Shown piece by piece: positions 43,260-56,340 of a stretch of DNA of 64,000 bases. Numbering within the stretch: position 1 is the first letter of the stretch; every line of letters starts with the position of its first letter. Source of the DNA: Elephas maximus indicus (Eukaryota; Chordata; Mammalia; Proboscidea; Elephantidae); contig NC_064843.1 of NCBI RefSeq assembly GCF_024166365.1, positions 58,986,532-59,050,531 on the forward strand, in the 5' to 3' direction. Position numbers and translations under genes: made by a program. A model generated the notes under the pieces. It saw only the letters and a program-made list of their open reading frames with translations, ran no database searches and had not been told where the DNA came from.

Positions 43260-44220
43260 AGGATGTATAAATAACTCTTAAAATGCAATAAGAAGACAAA
43301 CTGATCTAAAAATGGACAAATGATCCGAAAGGACACTTGACAAAGAAGACATACAAATGGCAAAAAAGCACATGAAAAGATGTTCACTCATTAATCATTG
43401 AAGTCCTGGTGGTACAGTGGTTAAAGTGATCAACTGCTAACTGGAAGGTGGGCGGTTTGAAACCACCAGTGTCTCCATGGGAGAAAGATGTGGCAGTCTG
43501 CTTCCGTAGAAGTTTACAGCCTTGGAAACCCTAAGGGGTCACTATGAGTCAGAATCCACTCGATGGCATGGGTTTGGTTTTTTGTTTTTTTTTTTCGGGG
43601 GGGAGTTTATCATTAACCATTAGCGAAATGCAAGTTGAAATCTTGGTAAGATACCACTACACCTATGCTGGAACGACTAAAAAATTAAAAAAAAATGTGA
43701 AGTACCAAGTGTTGAGGGTATGGAGCTCCTGTAACTCTTACTAAACATTGCTGACGGGAATGAAAAAATAGCATGGCCACTTTGGAAAACGGTTTGGCAG
43801 TTTCTTATAAACACTTACCATATGACAGCACTTTCATTCCTAGGTATTTACCCAGGAGAAATTGACATGTATGTCTACACAAAGACTTAGACCTAAATAT
43901 TCATAATAAAAAAATACAGAAAATCTAAATACGGACTATTTAGCAGAAAATATTAAGGAGATTCTCTTTATGATTAAACACAAGATAGGACTACTCACTG
44001 TCACTATTACTGTACATGGTTCTGGAGAATCCAGGTAATAAAGAGTTTGACAAGAAACAGATGCAAGAGGCATTATCAGTGGAGTTTTTATTATTATTTG
44101 TTTATTATATGATTGTATACCTAGAAAATTCAGGAGATGCTAAAATACTATTACGACTATTGCATAGACTAGTAAGATGGCTAGATAAAAGAAGACTACA
44201 TACAAATAAAAGCTAACAGT
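43260..44220 (+). repeat. Old L1 ORF2 fragments, plus strand
   Basis: L1 ORF2 C-terminal patterns: CATGAAAAGATGTTCACTCA before the SINE; GCAAGTTGAAATCTTGGTAA and CCTAGGTATTTACCCAGGAG after it. From about 43975 an RT segment with the pattern of the LINE-1 polymerase region follows, out of order, so more than one fragment is present. Confidence 0.75.
43402..43597 (+). repeat. AfroSINE of a longer subfamily
   Basis: Starts GAAGTCCTGGTGGTACAGTG and includes an extra middle block (GGAGAAAGATGTGGCAGTCT, CTTCCGTAGAAGTTTACAGC) that the other copies here lack, then the family tail. Confidence 0.9.
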
Positions 44221-44534
44221 CATTGAGCGTTCTGCATATGTCAGATCACTTCTGTGAAGAAAATGAAACCTCAGTGAAGGATACAAAATGAGATATGAAG
44301 AAGGGGAAAGATAGACTTTCTTCCTGGATGAAAAGATTGATTATTTAAGGGTTTAAATATTTCCCAAATGAATATGTAAGTAAAATAATATTTTAAACAG
44401 ATTCCAGTCTTGCGGAGGATAAGAGTATGAGTAGATTTACAGGTAGATTTTATAAAGTTTGCTTTACAAAATACATGAGTTTGAATAGCCAAGGCAGTAT
44501 TGAAAGAGTATAATAGTGAGATGTGGCTTGCCTT

Positions 44535-44697
44535 CCGATCCGATCCTGTTGCCATCGAGTCGATTCTGACTCATAGCGACCATATAGGGCAGAGTAGAAC
44601 TGCCCCATAGAGCTTCCATGGAGCTCCTGGTGGATTCAAACTGCTGACCTTCTGATCAGCAGCTGTAGCTGTTAACCACTATGCCACCAGGGTTTTC
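44535..44697 (-). repeat. AfroSINE, full length
   Basis: Perfect duplication GTGGCTTGCCTT at 44523-44534 and 44698-44709. Confidence 0.96.
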
Positions 44698-44707
44698 GTG
44701 GCTTGCC

Positions 44708-44736
44708 TTAATAAAAAATAATAATAATAATAATAG
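44708..44736. repeat. (ATA)n microsatellite
   Basis: AATAATAATAATAATAATAG next to the SINE duplication. Confidence 0.9.
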
Positions 44737-45009
44737 ATAACTAAAATGTTGCAGCCACACTACAGTGAAATAAAGCAGTTTACCATTGTGACTTAACCAG
44801 ACCTCTACGTCTGAAAGTCCAGAAACAGGCCTGTATCTAACCGGGAGTATCGTCATATAGTAAAAAGTGGTATTTCATACCATGATTACTTAAGAAATGC
44901 CTCTGAGAGTGAGATACCTGACTGTCCTTTAAAAAGAAATATAAATTCTTAATTTGTGTCATATCTAAAAACAATTTTTACATTGATCATATCCCACCCC
45001 CCCCCCCCA

Positions 45010-45223
45010 AAAAAACCCCAAACTGGTTGCCGTTGAATCTGTTCCAACTCACAGCAACCCTTTAGGATAGAGTAGAATTGCCCCAGAGGGTTTCCGAGGA
45101 GCGGCTGGTAGATTCAAACTGTCGACCTTTTGGTTAGCAAAAAAAAAAAAACCCAAACTCAGTGCCGTCGAGTTGATTCCGACTCATAGCCAAGCTCTTA
45201 ACCACTGTGCTACCAGGGCTCCA
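45010..45223 (-). repeat. AfroSINE with a second truncated AfroSINE inside
   Basis: The outer copy runs from an A/C run at 45010 to CTACCAGGGCTCC. At 45139-45188 an A run plus CCCAAACTCAGTGCCGTCGA...CTCATAG, the last ~50 bases of another copy, splits it within GGTTAGCA.GCC. Confidence 0.92.
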
Positions 45224-45559
45224 CTGATCATAGCTTTAACTAGAAATGTTTTACTATAAGAAACACTGGAATAAAACATTGTATGTGGAGAAATCCTTTC
45301 TTTCTGTGACATAATGGCCACAAACCATAAGGAAAAAGATACACAGGTCAAAAGTTGATAAAGCAAAAACGGGGCAATTAATAGTATAAAATACCCTCCT
45401 TACAGTCAGTAGAAAATGAGGCAACTCACATGACTGTAAATTATGGAGGAAGGAATCAAAATAGCCAATAATCACAGGTAAAAATATTTCACCTCTCTAT
45501 TTAACTAAATGCAAATTAAATCAACAATGAACTGTCATTCCCCTCATCAGATTCGCACA
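45224..45559. other. Intron 3 stretch, possible old L1 fragment
   Basis: AT-rich; TAACTAAATGCAAATTAAATC near 45500 suggests an L1 relic. Nothing else seen. Confidence 0.35.
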
Positions 45560-46050
45560 CAGTCTTAGTTATCTCATGCTGCTATAACAGAAATACCACA
45601 GGTGGATGGCTTTAACAAAGAGAAATTTATTTCTTTGCAGTAAAGTAGGCTAAAAGCCCAAATTCAGGGTGTCAACTCCAGGGGAAGGCTTTCTCTCTGC
45701 TGGCCTTCTCATCAGTCTTCCCCCAGACCAGGAGCTTCTCCACACAGGGACCCCAGGTCCAAAGGACGCACTCTGCTCCTGGCACTGCTTTCTAGGTGGT
45801 ATGAGGTCCCCTGTCTTTCTGCTCACTTCCTTCTTTTATATCTCAAGAGATTGCCTCAGGACACAATCCGGTCTTATAGACTGAGTCCTGCCTCACTAAC
45901 AAAACTGCTGCCCATCCTCCCTCATTAACTTTATAGAGGCAGGATTTACAACATATAGGAAAGTCCCATAATACCTGGAATCATGGCCTAGCCAAATTGA
46001 TACCCGTATTTTTGGTGGGACATAATTCAATCCATGACGCACACATTGAA
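45560..46050 (+). repeat. Ancient interspersed repeat, class uncertain
   Basis: TAGTTATCTCATGCTGCTATAACAGAAATACCACAGGTGG and ATTCAATCCATGAC at its end follow a common eutherian repeat layout I recognise but cannot name safely. Confidence 0.55.
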
Positions 46051-46199
46051 ATGATTGCCAGCATCCCAGATACGTGAGGCTAGAGAGAAAATGGGCACAC
46101 TGAAAACATTTTGATGTTCCCATAATTTAGGAGACGACTTCACAGCATTTATAAAAATTTTTAATTGTGTTTCATATATTCTGGCTAGACTACATCCAC

Positions 46200-46720
46200 A
46201 AACTAATAATTAATCATTACATAAAACTTATATAGGGCAGTTCTGTTTATAACACCTAAACTTAACAGGCCTTGTATAGGTCTGTTAATAGGAGAATGTG
46301 TTATCTCTTACACTTTAAAGATAACTAAAACGTTATTTAACTTGTAGCATGGTATATGCAAGTGCTATGAAACCACTGAAAAGAATAGCACAGATACTTA
46401 ATCATATATTATTACATGAAAAAGTTGCAAAGTAATATATGTAGGTATACAGTTTTTTGTTAAATAAATGTTTGAAATGAGTATATATCAATATGTTTAT
46501 ATGAACGTGGAAGTCTGTTTACCATTAACAGTGGCTACCTCTGGGGATAGAAATGGAGAGGATGGGACAGGGAGCTGCTGGGAGTTTTTCTGTTTACTGG
46601 GTATTATTTTTAAGTGGTAGAGTTAGAGATAACTTTAAGGAATTGTGGGTAAGTTTTCATTTTTAAAATTCGTTTGACAATTTTATATCTACTTCATGCA
46701 CAGAGACTATCTTTTTCTAG
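46200..46720 (+). repeat. Old L1 3' end, plus strand
   Basis: TATGAAACCACTGAAAAGAA, then ACAGTGGCTACCTCTGGGGA and a T-rich end, the old L1M 3' UTR pattern. Confidence 0.65.
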
Positions 46721-47167
46721 GTAAGAAGTTTTCTTTCTTTGTTTCATTAAATTGAAAGTGGTGGTGTTAGGTGACATTGAGTCAGTTCCAACCCATAGCA
46801 ACCCTGCATACAACAGATTGAAACACTGCCTGGTCCTGTGCCATCTCACAGTCATTACTATGCTTGGGCCCATTGCTGCAGCCGCTATGTCAGTCCATTT
46901 CATTGAGGGTTTTCCACTTTTTCGCTGACCCTCCATGTTATCAAGCATGGTGTCCTTCTCCAAGGACTGATCCCTCATGATAACATATCCAAAGTATATG
47001 AGATGAAGTCTCACCCTCCTTGCTTCTAAGGAGCATTCTGGCTGTACTTCTTGACAGATTTGTTCATTCTTCTGGCAGTCCATGGTGTATTCATTGTTCT
47101 TCGCTAACACCATAATTCAAAGGCATCAATTCTTCAGTCTTCTTTATTCGTTGTCTGGCTTTCACAT

Positions 47168-47739
47168 TCTTGATTCCTTGACAGTCAGGAAATCAAAAGA
47201 TGCTTTGCATTGGGTAAATCTGCTGCAAAGGATCTCTTTAAAGTGTTGAAGAGCAAAGATGTCACCTTGAAGACAGGTGCGCCTGACCCAAGCGATGGTA
47301 CTTTCAATTGCATCATATGCATGTGAAAGCTGGACAATGAATAAGGAAGACCGAAGAAGAAGATGCCTTTGAATTGTGGTCTTGGTGAAGAATATTGAAT
47401 ACACCATGGACTGCCAAAAGAACGAACAAATCTGTCTTAGAAGAAGTACAAGCAGAATGCTCCTTAGAAGCAAGGATGGTGAGACTGCTTCTTACATACT
47501 TTGGACATGTTGTCAGGAGGCATCAGTCCCTGGAGAAGGACATCATGCTTGGCAGAGTACAGGTTCAGCGGAAAAGAGGAAGACCCTCAACGAGGTGGAT
47601 TGACACAGTGGCTGCAAAAATGAGCTCAAGCATAACAACAATTGTAAGGATGGCACAGGACTGGGCAGTGTTTCGTTCTGTTGTGCATAGGGTCGCTATG
47701 AGCCGGAACCGACTCAAAGGCACTGAACAACAACAACAA
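47168..47739 (+). mobile_element. 5'-truncated RTE inserted in the opposite-strand RTE
   Basis: RTE 3' end with (CAA)n tail. Duplication GCTTTCACAT / GCTCTCACAT at 47158-47167 and 47740-47749. The host RTE resumes exactly after it. Its 5' edge (47170-47196) is an imperfect fold-back, arms TTGATTCCTTGA and TCAGGAAATCAA. Confidence 0.92.
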
Positions 47740-49540
47740 GCTCTCACATGCATATGAGGTGATTGAAAATACCATAGCTTTGGTCAGGCACACCTTACTC
47801 CTCAAAGTGACATCCTTGCTTTTCAACGCTTTAAAGAGGTCTTTTGCAGCAGCTTGGGCCAACGCACTATGTCTTCTAGTTTCCTGACTGCAGCTTCCAT
47901 GGGCATTGATTGTGGATCCAAGTAAAAATGTAATCATTGACAAAGTCTATCTTTTCTCCTTTTATCATGTTGTTGTTTACTGGCCCAGTTGTGAGAATCT
48001 TTGTTTTCTTTATGTTGAGGTGTAATCCATACAGAAGACTGTAGTCTTGGATCTTCATCAGTAAGTGCTTCAAGTCCTCTTCATTTTCAGCAAGCAAGGC
48101 TGTGTCACCTGGTTACGACCAGTTGTTAATGCATCTTCCTCTGATCCTAATGCCACATTCTTGTTTGTATAGTCCAGCTCCTCGGGTTATTTGCCCAGCA
48201 TGCAGATTGAATAAGTATGGTGGAAGGATACGATGCTAACGCACACCTTTCCTGATTTTAAATCACACCATATCCCCTTCTACTGTTTGAACAGCTGCCT
48301 CTCGGTCTACGTGCAGATTCTTCATGAGCACAATTAAGTATTCTGGTGAATTCCCGTTCTCCACAATGTTATCCATAATTTGTTATGATCCACACAGCCA
48401 AATGCCTCTACATAGGCAATAAAACACAGGTAGACATCTTTCTGGTATTTTCTGCTTTCAGCCATGATCCATCTGACATCACCAGTGATATCCCTCGTTC
48501 TATATTGTCTTTGTATCCAGGGTGAACTTCTGGCAGTTCCCTCTTGATGTACTGCTGCAACTGCTTTTGAATAATCTTCAGCAAAATTTTACTTGTCTGT
48601 AATGTTAATGATATTACCCGAAAATTTCTGCATTCTGTTGAATTGCCTTTCTTTGGAATGGGCACAAATATGGATCTCTTTCAGTCAGTTGGCCAGATTG
48701 CTGTCTTCCAAATTTCTTGACATAGACGAGTGAGCACCTCCAGTGCTGCATCCATTTGTTGAAACATCTCAGTTGGTTTTCCGTCAATTCGTGGCACCTT
48801 GTTTTTCTTCAAGCCTTTGGTGTAGCTTCGGTACCATCGGTTCTTAATCGTATGCTACCTTCTGAAATGGTTGAATATCTGCCAATTCTTTTTGGTACAG
48901 TGACTGCGTATTCCTTTCATCTTCCTTTGATGCTTCCTGCATCATTGAATATTTTCCATGTAGAATCCCTGTAAACTCGAGGCTTGAATTTTTTCTTCAA
49001 TTCTTTCAGCTTGAGAAATGCCCAGCATGTTCTTCCCTTTTGGTCTTTGCATATGTCGTTATAATACTTTGTCTTCTTGAGTTGCTCTTCAAAATCTTCT
49101 GTTCAGCTCTTTCACTTTATCATTTCTTCCGTTTGCTTTAGCTACTCAACGTTCAAGAGCAAGTTTCAGTCTTTTCAGACATCCATTTTGGTCTTTTCTT
49201 TTTTCCCTGTCTTTTTAATGACCTGTTGCTTTCTTCATCGATGAGGTCCTTGATGTCATCCCAAAACTGGTCTGGTATTCAGTCATTAGTGTTCAGTTCT
49301 TGAGATGGTGTCTAAATTAAAATGGTATGTACTCAAGGGTATACTTTTGCTCTCGTGGACTTGTTCTAATTTTCTTCAGCTTCAGCCAGAACTTGCATGT
49401 GAGCAATTGATGGTCTGTTCCACAGCCGGCCCCTGGCCTTGTTCTGAGTGATGATATGGTAGTGAGATTTTCCATCATCTGTTTCCACAGATAGTCTGTT
49501 TGATTCCTGTGTATTCCATCTGGAAAAGTCCACATGTATA

Positions 49541-49696
49541 AACCCATCGCCATCAAGTCAATTCCGACTCATAGCAACCCTATAGGGCAGAGTAGAACTC
49601 CCCCATAGGGTTTCCAGGGAGCAGCTGGTGGTTTCAAACTGCCAACCTTTTGGTTAGCAGCCATAGCTCTTAACCACTACACCACTAGGGTTTCCT
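49541..49696 (-). repeat. AfroSINE in the RTE
   Basis: Minus orientation; TCCACATGTATA / TCCACATGCATA flank it (about 49529-49540 and 49695-49706). Confidence 0.94.
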
Positions 49697-52502
49697 CCAC
49701 ATGCATAGTCGCCGTTTACGTTGTTGAGAAAAGGTGTTTGCAATGAAAAAGTCGTTGTTCTTGCAAAATTCTGTTACGCGATCTCCGGCATCATTTCTTT
49801 CACATCAAGGCCATATTTTCCAACTACAGATCCTTCTTTTTTGTTTCCAACTTTGCATTTCCATCACCAGTAATTATCAGTGCATCTTGATTGCGTGTTT
49901 GATCAATTACAGACTGCAGAAGTTGGTAAAATTTTTCAATTTTTGACCTTAGTGGTTGACATGTAAATTTGAATAGTAGTCGTATTAACTGGCCTTCCCT
50001 GTAGGTGTATAGATCTTGAAGTGCAGATAGATCTTGAAAAGTTCTTTTTGACAATGAATGCAACACCATTTTTCAGTTTTTCATTCCTGGCATAGTAGAC
50101 TGTATGATCGTCTGATTCAAAATGGCCAATACCAGTCCATTTCAGCTCACTAATGCCTAGGATATCAATGTTTATGCATTCCATCTCATTTTTGACGATA
50201 TCCAATTTTCCTAGATTCATACTTCATACATTCCACATTCTGATTATTCATGGATGTTTGTGGCTGTTTCTTCTCATTTTGAGGCATGCCACATCAGCAA
50301 AGGAACGTCCCAAAAGCTTGACTCCATTAAGGTCGACTCTTCTTTGAGGAGGCGGCAGCTCTTCCCCAGTCATCTCAGTGCCTTCCAGCCTGAGGGGCTC
50401 TGCTTCTGGTACCACAGCAGACAGTGTTCACTGCTGTCCTAAGGCTCACACTGGCCAATATGTTTTCAGAAGTAGGCCACCAGGTCCTTCTTCCTAGTCT
50501 GTCTTAGTCTGGAAGCGCCGCTGAAACCTGTCCACCATGGGTGACCCTGCTAGTGTTTGAATACTGGTGGCATAACTTCCAGCATCACGGCAACATGCAA
50601 GCTCCCACAGTCCAACAAACTGACAGATGTTTGGGGGTAGCCATCCTAGTGGGAGTGAAATGGCATCTCATTGCGATTTTGTTTTGCATCTCTCTGTTGG
50701 CTAATGATGTTGAGCATCTTTACATGTGTTTCATGGCCATTTGAATACCTTTTATGGTGAAATGTCTTTTCAGGTCCTTAGACCATTTTATAATTGGGTT
50801 GTCTTTTTGTTGTTCAGTTGTCAAAGTTTTATATATATTAGATTCTTATCAGTTACATAGTTTTCAAAGATATTCTCCTGGTCGGTAGCTTGTGTTTTCA
50901 CATTTTTGGTAAAGTCCTTTGATGAATAAAAAAAGTTTTTATTTTTTATGAGGCCCCATTTGTTTATTTTGTCTTTTGCTGTTTGTGCTTTTGTTATTAT
51001 TGCCTCTACATTTTCTTCAAAGGATATTATGGTTTTAGTTTACACACTTAGGTCCTTAGCCCACTTTGAATTTGTTTTTGTGTATGGTGTGAGGCATGGA
51101 TCCTGTTCATTTTTCAGCATGTGGAAATCCAATTTTCCCAACACCATTTATTGAAGAGACATTTTTTCCCCATCAAATGGACTTTAGACCACCCTTGTCA
51201 AAAATCAGTCGACAGTAGATCTGTGGTATGGAATTATTTCTGGACTCTCAATTCTATTCCATTGGACTATATGTCTGTTGTTATACCAGTGCCAGGCCGT
51301 TTCGATTAGCTATATAGTGTGTTTTAAAATCGGGAAGTGTGAGTCCTCCTGTATGTTCTTCTCTTTTAACATTGGTTTAGCTATTTGGGGCCTCTTGCCA
51401 TTCTGTATAAAGTTGAAGATTGGTTTTTGCATTTCTGTACAAAAAAGCCGTTGGAATTTTGATAGGGATTGCATTGAATCTGGAGATTGCTTTAGGTAGC
51501 ATTGACATCTTAACAATATTAAGTCTTCCAGTCCATGAACATGGAACATCTTTCCACTTTAAGTCTTTTTTAACCCTTCCAGCAGTGTTTTATAATTTTC
51601 ATTGTATAAGTCCTTCATATCCCTGGTTATATTTATTCCTAGGTATTTAATATTCTCTTAGGTGCTGTTGTAAATGGAATCATTTCTCTAATTTGCCTTT
51701 CATATTTCTCATTGCTGGCGTATACAGACCCAGCTCATTTTTGTTTGTTGAACCTGTACCCTGCAACTTTGTTAAGTTCCTCTATTAGTTCTAGAAGTTT
51801 TCTTGCTGGCTCTTTGGGATTTTCTATATATAGGATCATATCATCTTTGAATAGAGATAATTTTACTTCTTTTTTCCTCATCTGGATACCTTTTATTTCT
51901 TTTTCTTTTCTTATTGCTCTGGCTAGAACTTATAATACAATATTGAATAGAAGTGAGAGCAAGCACCCTTGTATCTTATTTCAACAGGAAAGCTCTCAGT
52001 CTTTCTCCATTAAGTATAGTGTTGGTTGTTGGTTTTTCATATATGTCCTTAATCATATGGAGCAACTTTCCTTCTTTTCCAGTTTTGAGATGTTCATCAA
52101 GAAACGTTGTTGGATTTTATCAAGTGCCTTTTTTGCATCCATAGATATGATCATGTAGATCTTTGCTTTATTGATGAGGTGGTGTATTACACTGATTTAT
52201 TTTCTAATGTTAAACCATCCTTTCATTCCTAGAATAAATCCCACTTGGTCATGGGATTTAAATTTATAAAGACTTGCTTTGTGACCTAACGTGTGGTCTC
52301 GTCTGGAGAACGATCCATGTGCTTTGGGGTAGAGTGTATTTTGTGCTTCTGTTTGGATGAAATATTCTGTATATGTCTATGAAGTTTGGTTGGTTAATGG
52401 TGTCACTCAACTCCTCTGTTTCCTTTTTGGTTTTCTACATATGCTGTCCAATATTGAAAGTGGTGTATTGAAGCCTCCAACTATTATTGTAGTGCTATCT
52501 AT

Positions 52503-52590
52503 GGAGCAGTTCTTTTCTGTCCTATAGGGTTGCTATGAGTCAGAATCAACTCGACAGCAATAGATTTGGTTGTTTTTTTGTTTGTTTGTT
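52503..52590 (+). repeat. AfroSINE 3' fragment in L1
   Basis: GGAGCAGTTCTTTTCTGTCC, CTATGAGTCAGAATCAACTC, followed by a GTTT-rich tail. Confidence 0.88.
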
Positions 52591-53438
52591 TGTTTTTTCT
52601 TTATTTCTCCCTTCAATCCTGTCAGTGTTTGCTTTATATGTTTAGGCATTCTGATAGTGGTTGCATATATATTTTATTATTCTTAATTCTTCTTGAATTG
52701 TCCCTTTCATCACTATATAATGTCCGTCTTATCTTTTCAAACAGATTTTGACTGACAGTCTACTTTATCTGATACAAAGATTTCCACCCCAGCTCTCTTT
52801 TGATTATTATTTGAATGGAATATTTTTTTTCTCTTTTCACTTCCAGCCTATTTGACTCCTTGTGTCTAAGATGTCTCTCTTATAAACAGCATATAATTGG
52901 ATCATGTGTTTTTATGTATTCTGCCACTCTCTGCCTTTGATTGTTTTGTCCATTTGCATTCACTGTAATTACTGATAAGAAGTGACTGACTTCTGCCATT
53001 TTGTTTATTCGTAATCTTGTGTCTTAAGCCTTCTTTGTTTTTGTCTTTTACTACAGCTTGCTTTTGTGTTTTGTTGGTTTATTGTGGTCATCCACTTTGG
53101 TTCCCTTCTCCATTTTTTCTGTATGTATTTTAGATATTTTCTTAGTGTTTACCATGAATATTACATTTAACAGCTTGTATTATAACATCCTAGGGTAAAT
53201 TGTTATCCAACTTAACTTCAATAACATACAAGAAATTCTATAGCCACCATTTCTCTTCCCCTACCTTTTTTGTTGTTATCACTAATTATATCTTCATATT
53301 TCATGTGTCCTGTAATGTAATTTTATCCTTGCTTTCTATACATTTGTTATTAAAAAGCATGAAGGACAAAATAACTAGAATTATCAAGCATGAATACCTT
53401 ATTAATAGCCTTTATACTTTTCCATGTACTTCTCTTTA

Positions 53439-53978
53439 TTAGGGTTTTTTTTTTTTAATGTATGGATTTGAATTGCATTCTAGTGTCTTTTCACTTGCAG
53501 AACTCCCATCAGTATTTTGTGTATGGCTGGTTTGCTGGATATAACTCTCGCAGCTTCTGTTTGTCTGGGATGTCTTGAAGGGCAGTTTTGCTGGATATAG
53601 TATTTTTGCTTGACAGTTTTGTTCTTTTAGCACTTTAAATATATTATTCCATTGCCTCGTGGCCTCCAATAGTTCTGCAGAGATATTGGCTCTTACTCTT
53701 TTTGTGGATCCTTTGCATATGACTGTTTGCTTCTCTCTTACTGCTTTCAGGATTCTCTCTTTATCTTTACTTTTTGAGAGCCCAACTCTGACATGTCTCA
53801 GTGTAGATCTCTTTGGGTTTAGCCTGCTTACGGTTCTTTGAGCTTCTTGGATTTGTAGATTCATGTCCTTCGTCAGATTGAGAAAATTTTTGGTAATTAT
53901 TTCTTCAAGTATTCTTTCTGTCCCTTTGTCTCTTTCCTCTGCTTCTGGATGAATTCTGGAATTCCCATGATGCGTATA
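53439..53978 (-). pseudogene. L1 ORF1 C-terminal part
   Basis: The minus frame reads NFLNLTKDMNLQIQEAQRT, LNPKRSTLRHVRVGLSKSKDKERILKAV, LEATRQWNNIFKVLKEQNCQ and ILYPAKLPF, i.e. the RRM and C-terminal domains of the L1 RNA-binding protein. The N-terminal coiled-coil is cut off here by the SINE insertion at 53981; upstream sequence continues to the right of it. Confidence 0.9.
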
Positions 53979-53980
53979 TT

Positions 53981-54148
53981 GGAGCCCTGGTGGCACAGTG
54001 TTTAAGAGCTCCGCTGTTAACGAAAAAGTAGATGGTTTGAATTCACTAGCCAACTTCTTCGAAACCCTATGGGGTAGTTCTGCTCTGTCCTATAGGTTCA
54101 CTATGAGTTGGAATCAACTTGATGGCAGCGGGTTTTGGGTTTTTTTGT
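53981..54148 (+). repeat. AfroSINE in L1 ORF1
   Basis: GGAGCCCTGGTGGCACAGTG to GGCAGCGGGTTTTGGG. L1 continues on both sides. Confidence 0.93.
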
Positions 54149-54959
54149 TGTGTTGTCCCATAATTCCATTAAAGTGTGCTCAGCCTACTAGAGACTGTTC
54201 CTGTTGCTCTCAGTCTTTGTGATTTCTACTACCTTATCCTCTAATTCGTTGATTCTTTCTAATGCTTGATTTATGTTATTAAAATCCTTCCATTTGTTTC
54301 TCATTTCACTTATTATTCCTTACAGTTACAATATTTCTGTTAGGTTTCTTTTTATCCCTTTTTTTAGGTCCTCATTTTGTTTTTACATTGTTTTCCTTAT
54401 TTCTTGCAGATCTTTGTGTTTTCCCTTGACTCTTTATGTTTAATGTTGTTGGATTATATTCTTCCATTCATTATTTGTTCTTCATTGATGTGTTTTCACA
54501 CCCTTCATCATGTTCATTTGGATCATTTCTCTTTGTGTGTCTAGAGATTTTCTGTTGGAGCATTGGAATTTTAAAGGGTGTTAACTTTCTCAGATCTCCG
54601 CAGTATCTCCACAGTACTTTCTGCAGTAAAGTCTTAGGCTGGCTGAATCTTTGGCCTTTGCTTATCGTTTTCTCTCCCTCTCTCTGATAGCGCCTTCTCT
54701 CTCCCTAGTTTCATTAGTATTCAGAAGTTCCAAATCTTAGTTTTTAACTTTCAGTGTCCCCAGATCATCAGAGAACACACAGTGATTACTGTCTCCATCA
54801 GCAGGCACCTCTTCTTGGGCAAGATATCACGCAGTAATCAGTCTTTCCACCAGAGGACGTCATCCTCTCCCTAGGTACTACTTCCCTCACTTCTCTCTTT
54901 CCACAATCACATTTTCAGTGAGAAAACCATATCCAGTAAGCTCCCTTCATGGCTTGGTG

Positions 54960-56340
54960 TTTCCCTCCCATTTTGCCCAAGGCTTCCTTACCTGCTCTGT
55001 GGGAGCTGCTTATATCTGAGCAGACATTTCAGGAGGAGGAAGGACTAGCACTCCCCAGAAAGAGCCCTGAGAGATCTGTCTTGTTGGTTTCAGAGCCCTA
55101 GTGGCCCTGTGGTGGTGGTGCCACTATAGGGAATGTTTTGTAGGAGTTCATGTTAATCCTGCAGCTAACACTTACCAGTTGAGGAGGGAGTTGTCACACA
55201 CTGAAGAGACCCCCTGTGAGGTCTGCTTTGTTGCTATCAGAGCCTACCTAATATGTTGACTGATGATATAGCCTCCACTCAAGATTCCTGCCTCCTAGAA
55301 CACTGCAGCCTCAGTTGGCAGTTCTCAGTGCCAACTGCCAGAGGGGAGCAGACAGATCCAAACTGACCCCCAGGGAGGCTTGTCCTGTTGGTTTCAGAGG
55401 CCTGAGCTGTGGGGTGCACAGAGAGGCCAGTAGAGTGCTGACTGTGGGTACAGACTGCACTTCAAGGGCCTTATTTAGCAGTTTGCAACAGCCTGGCAAC
55501 CAACAGTTATCAGGTTGGGCTAGAATGTCATGCTGTGGTCGGATCCCCATGGAGGTCTGCTGTGGCTGTCAGAGCCCACTCCCCACTCCCCTCAGTAGAT
55601 TTTTGGCTGTTAGTGCAGCCTCCACGCAAGACGCTTGCTTCCTAGCACGTGCCAGCCTCAGTCAGCAGTCCTCAGCACCAACCGGAAGTGGGAGCAGACT
55701 AACCTGAATTGACTGCCAGAGAGATTTGTCCCATTGGTTTCAGAGGCCTGAGGTATGGGATGTGCAAGGAGGTAGGTAGAGTGCTTACTTGTAAGCAGAA
55801 TCCAGTGCAGGGCACCTTCTGTACCAATTTGCAGCAGCTTTGCAGCTGACAGTGTCCAAGTGGGTGAGGGGCTATCACGTTCTGAATGGACCCCCAGGGA
55901 TTCTGCCTTGTTGCTGTCAGAGCCCACCCTGTAGTATGTTGGTTGTGGGTGTAACCTGTATTCAAGATGCCTGCTTCCTAGCACAGAGCAGCCTCAGTCA
56001 GCATTGCTCAACGCAGACCAAAAGGGGGAGCAGACAGACCCAAACTGACCCCCAAGAAGGTCTGTCTTATTGGTTAGAGAAGCTTGATCTAGAGGGTGTA
56101 CAGGGAGGCAGGTAGTGTGTTGACTATGGGAGAAGACTTCACTGCAGGGGCCTTCTGTAACAGTTCACAGCAGCCTTGCAGCTGACAGTGTCCAGATGGA
56201 GAAGGTGCTGGCATTCTCCAGACAGAGCCCTGGGGAGGCCTGCCTTTTCAATTTTAGGACAGAAGTTTGAAGTCCTGTCTCTTCGTACAGACAAGGGATG
56301 TGGTGGTTAGGGAAGCAGGCTCTTTTGCTTGGACCACTGC
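54960..56340 (-). repeat. L1 5' UTR tandem monomers of about 340 bp
   Basis: CAGCCTCAGT recurs at 55306, 55653 and 55989 (spacing 347 and 336). Each is followed by GGGAGCAGACAGA..CAAACTGACCCCC, GTTGGTTTCAGAGGCCTGAG and TGTGGGTGTAACCTG-like blocks, with partial units on both sides. The layout is that of L1 promoter monomers known in mouse. Confidence 0.8.

Larger units (their letters stand above)
46758..50637 (-). mobile_element. Nearly complete RTE, minus strand
   Basis: Without inserts it is about 3.1 kb, near the full length of the family. On minus it runs from a 5' region (50280-50637; on +, CCGCTGAAACCTGTCCACCATGGGTGACCC) through the endonuclease (ISELKWTGIGHFESDD, about 50120-50170; ITGDGNAKLE near 49850) and RT (IPKKGNSTECRNF near 48640). 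The tail ends at 46758. Stops and shifts break ORF2. An RTE (47168-47739) and a SINE (49541-49696) are nested. Right neighbour is L1 ORF2. Confidence 0.88.

Noticed and set aside
55315..56115. Plus and minus open frames in the L1 5' UTR
   Set aside because: They repeat with the monomer period and have no coding signature.
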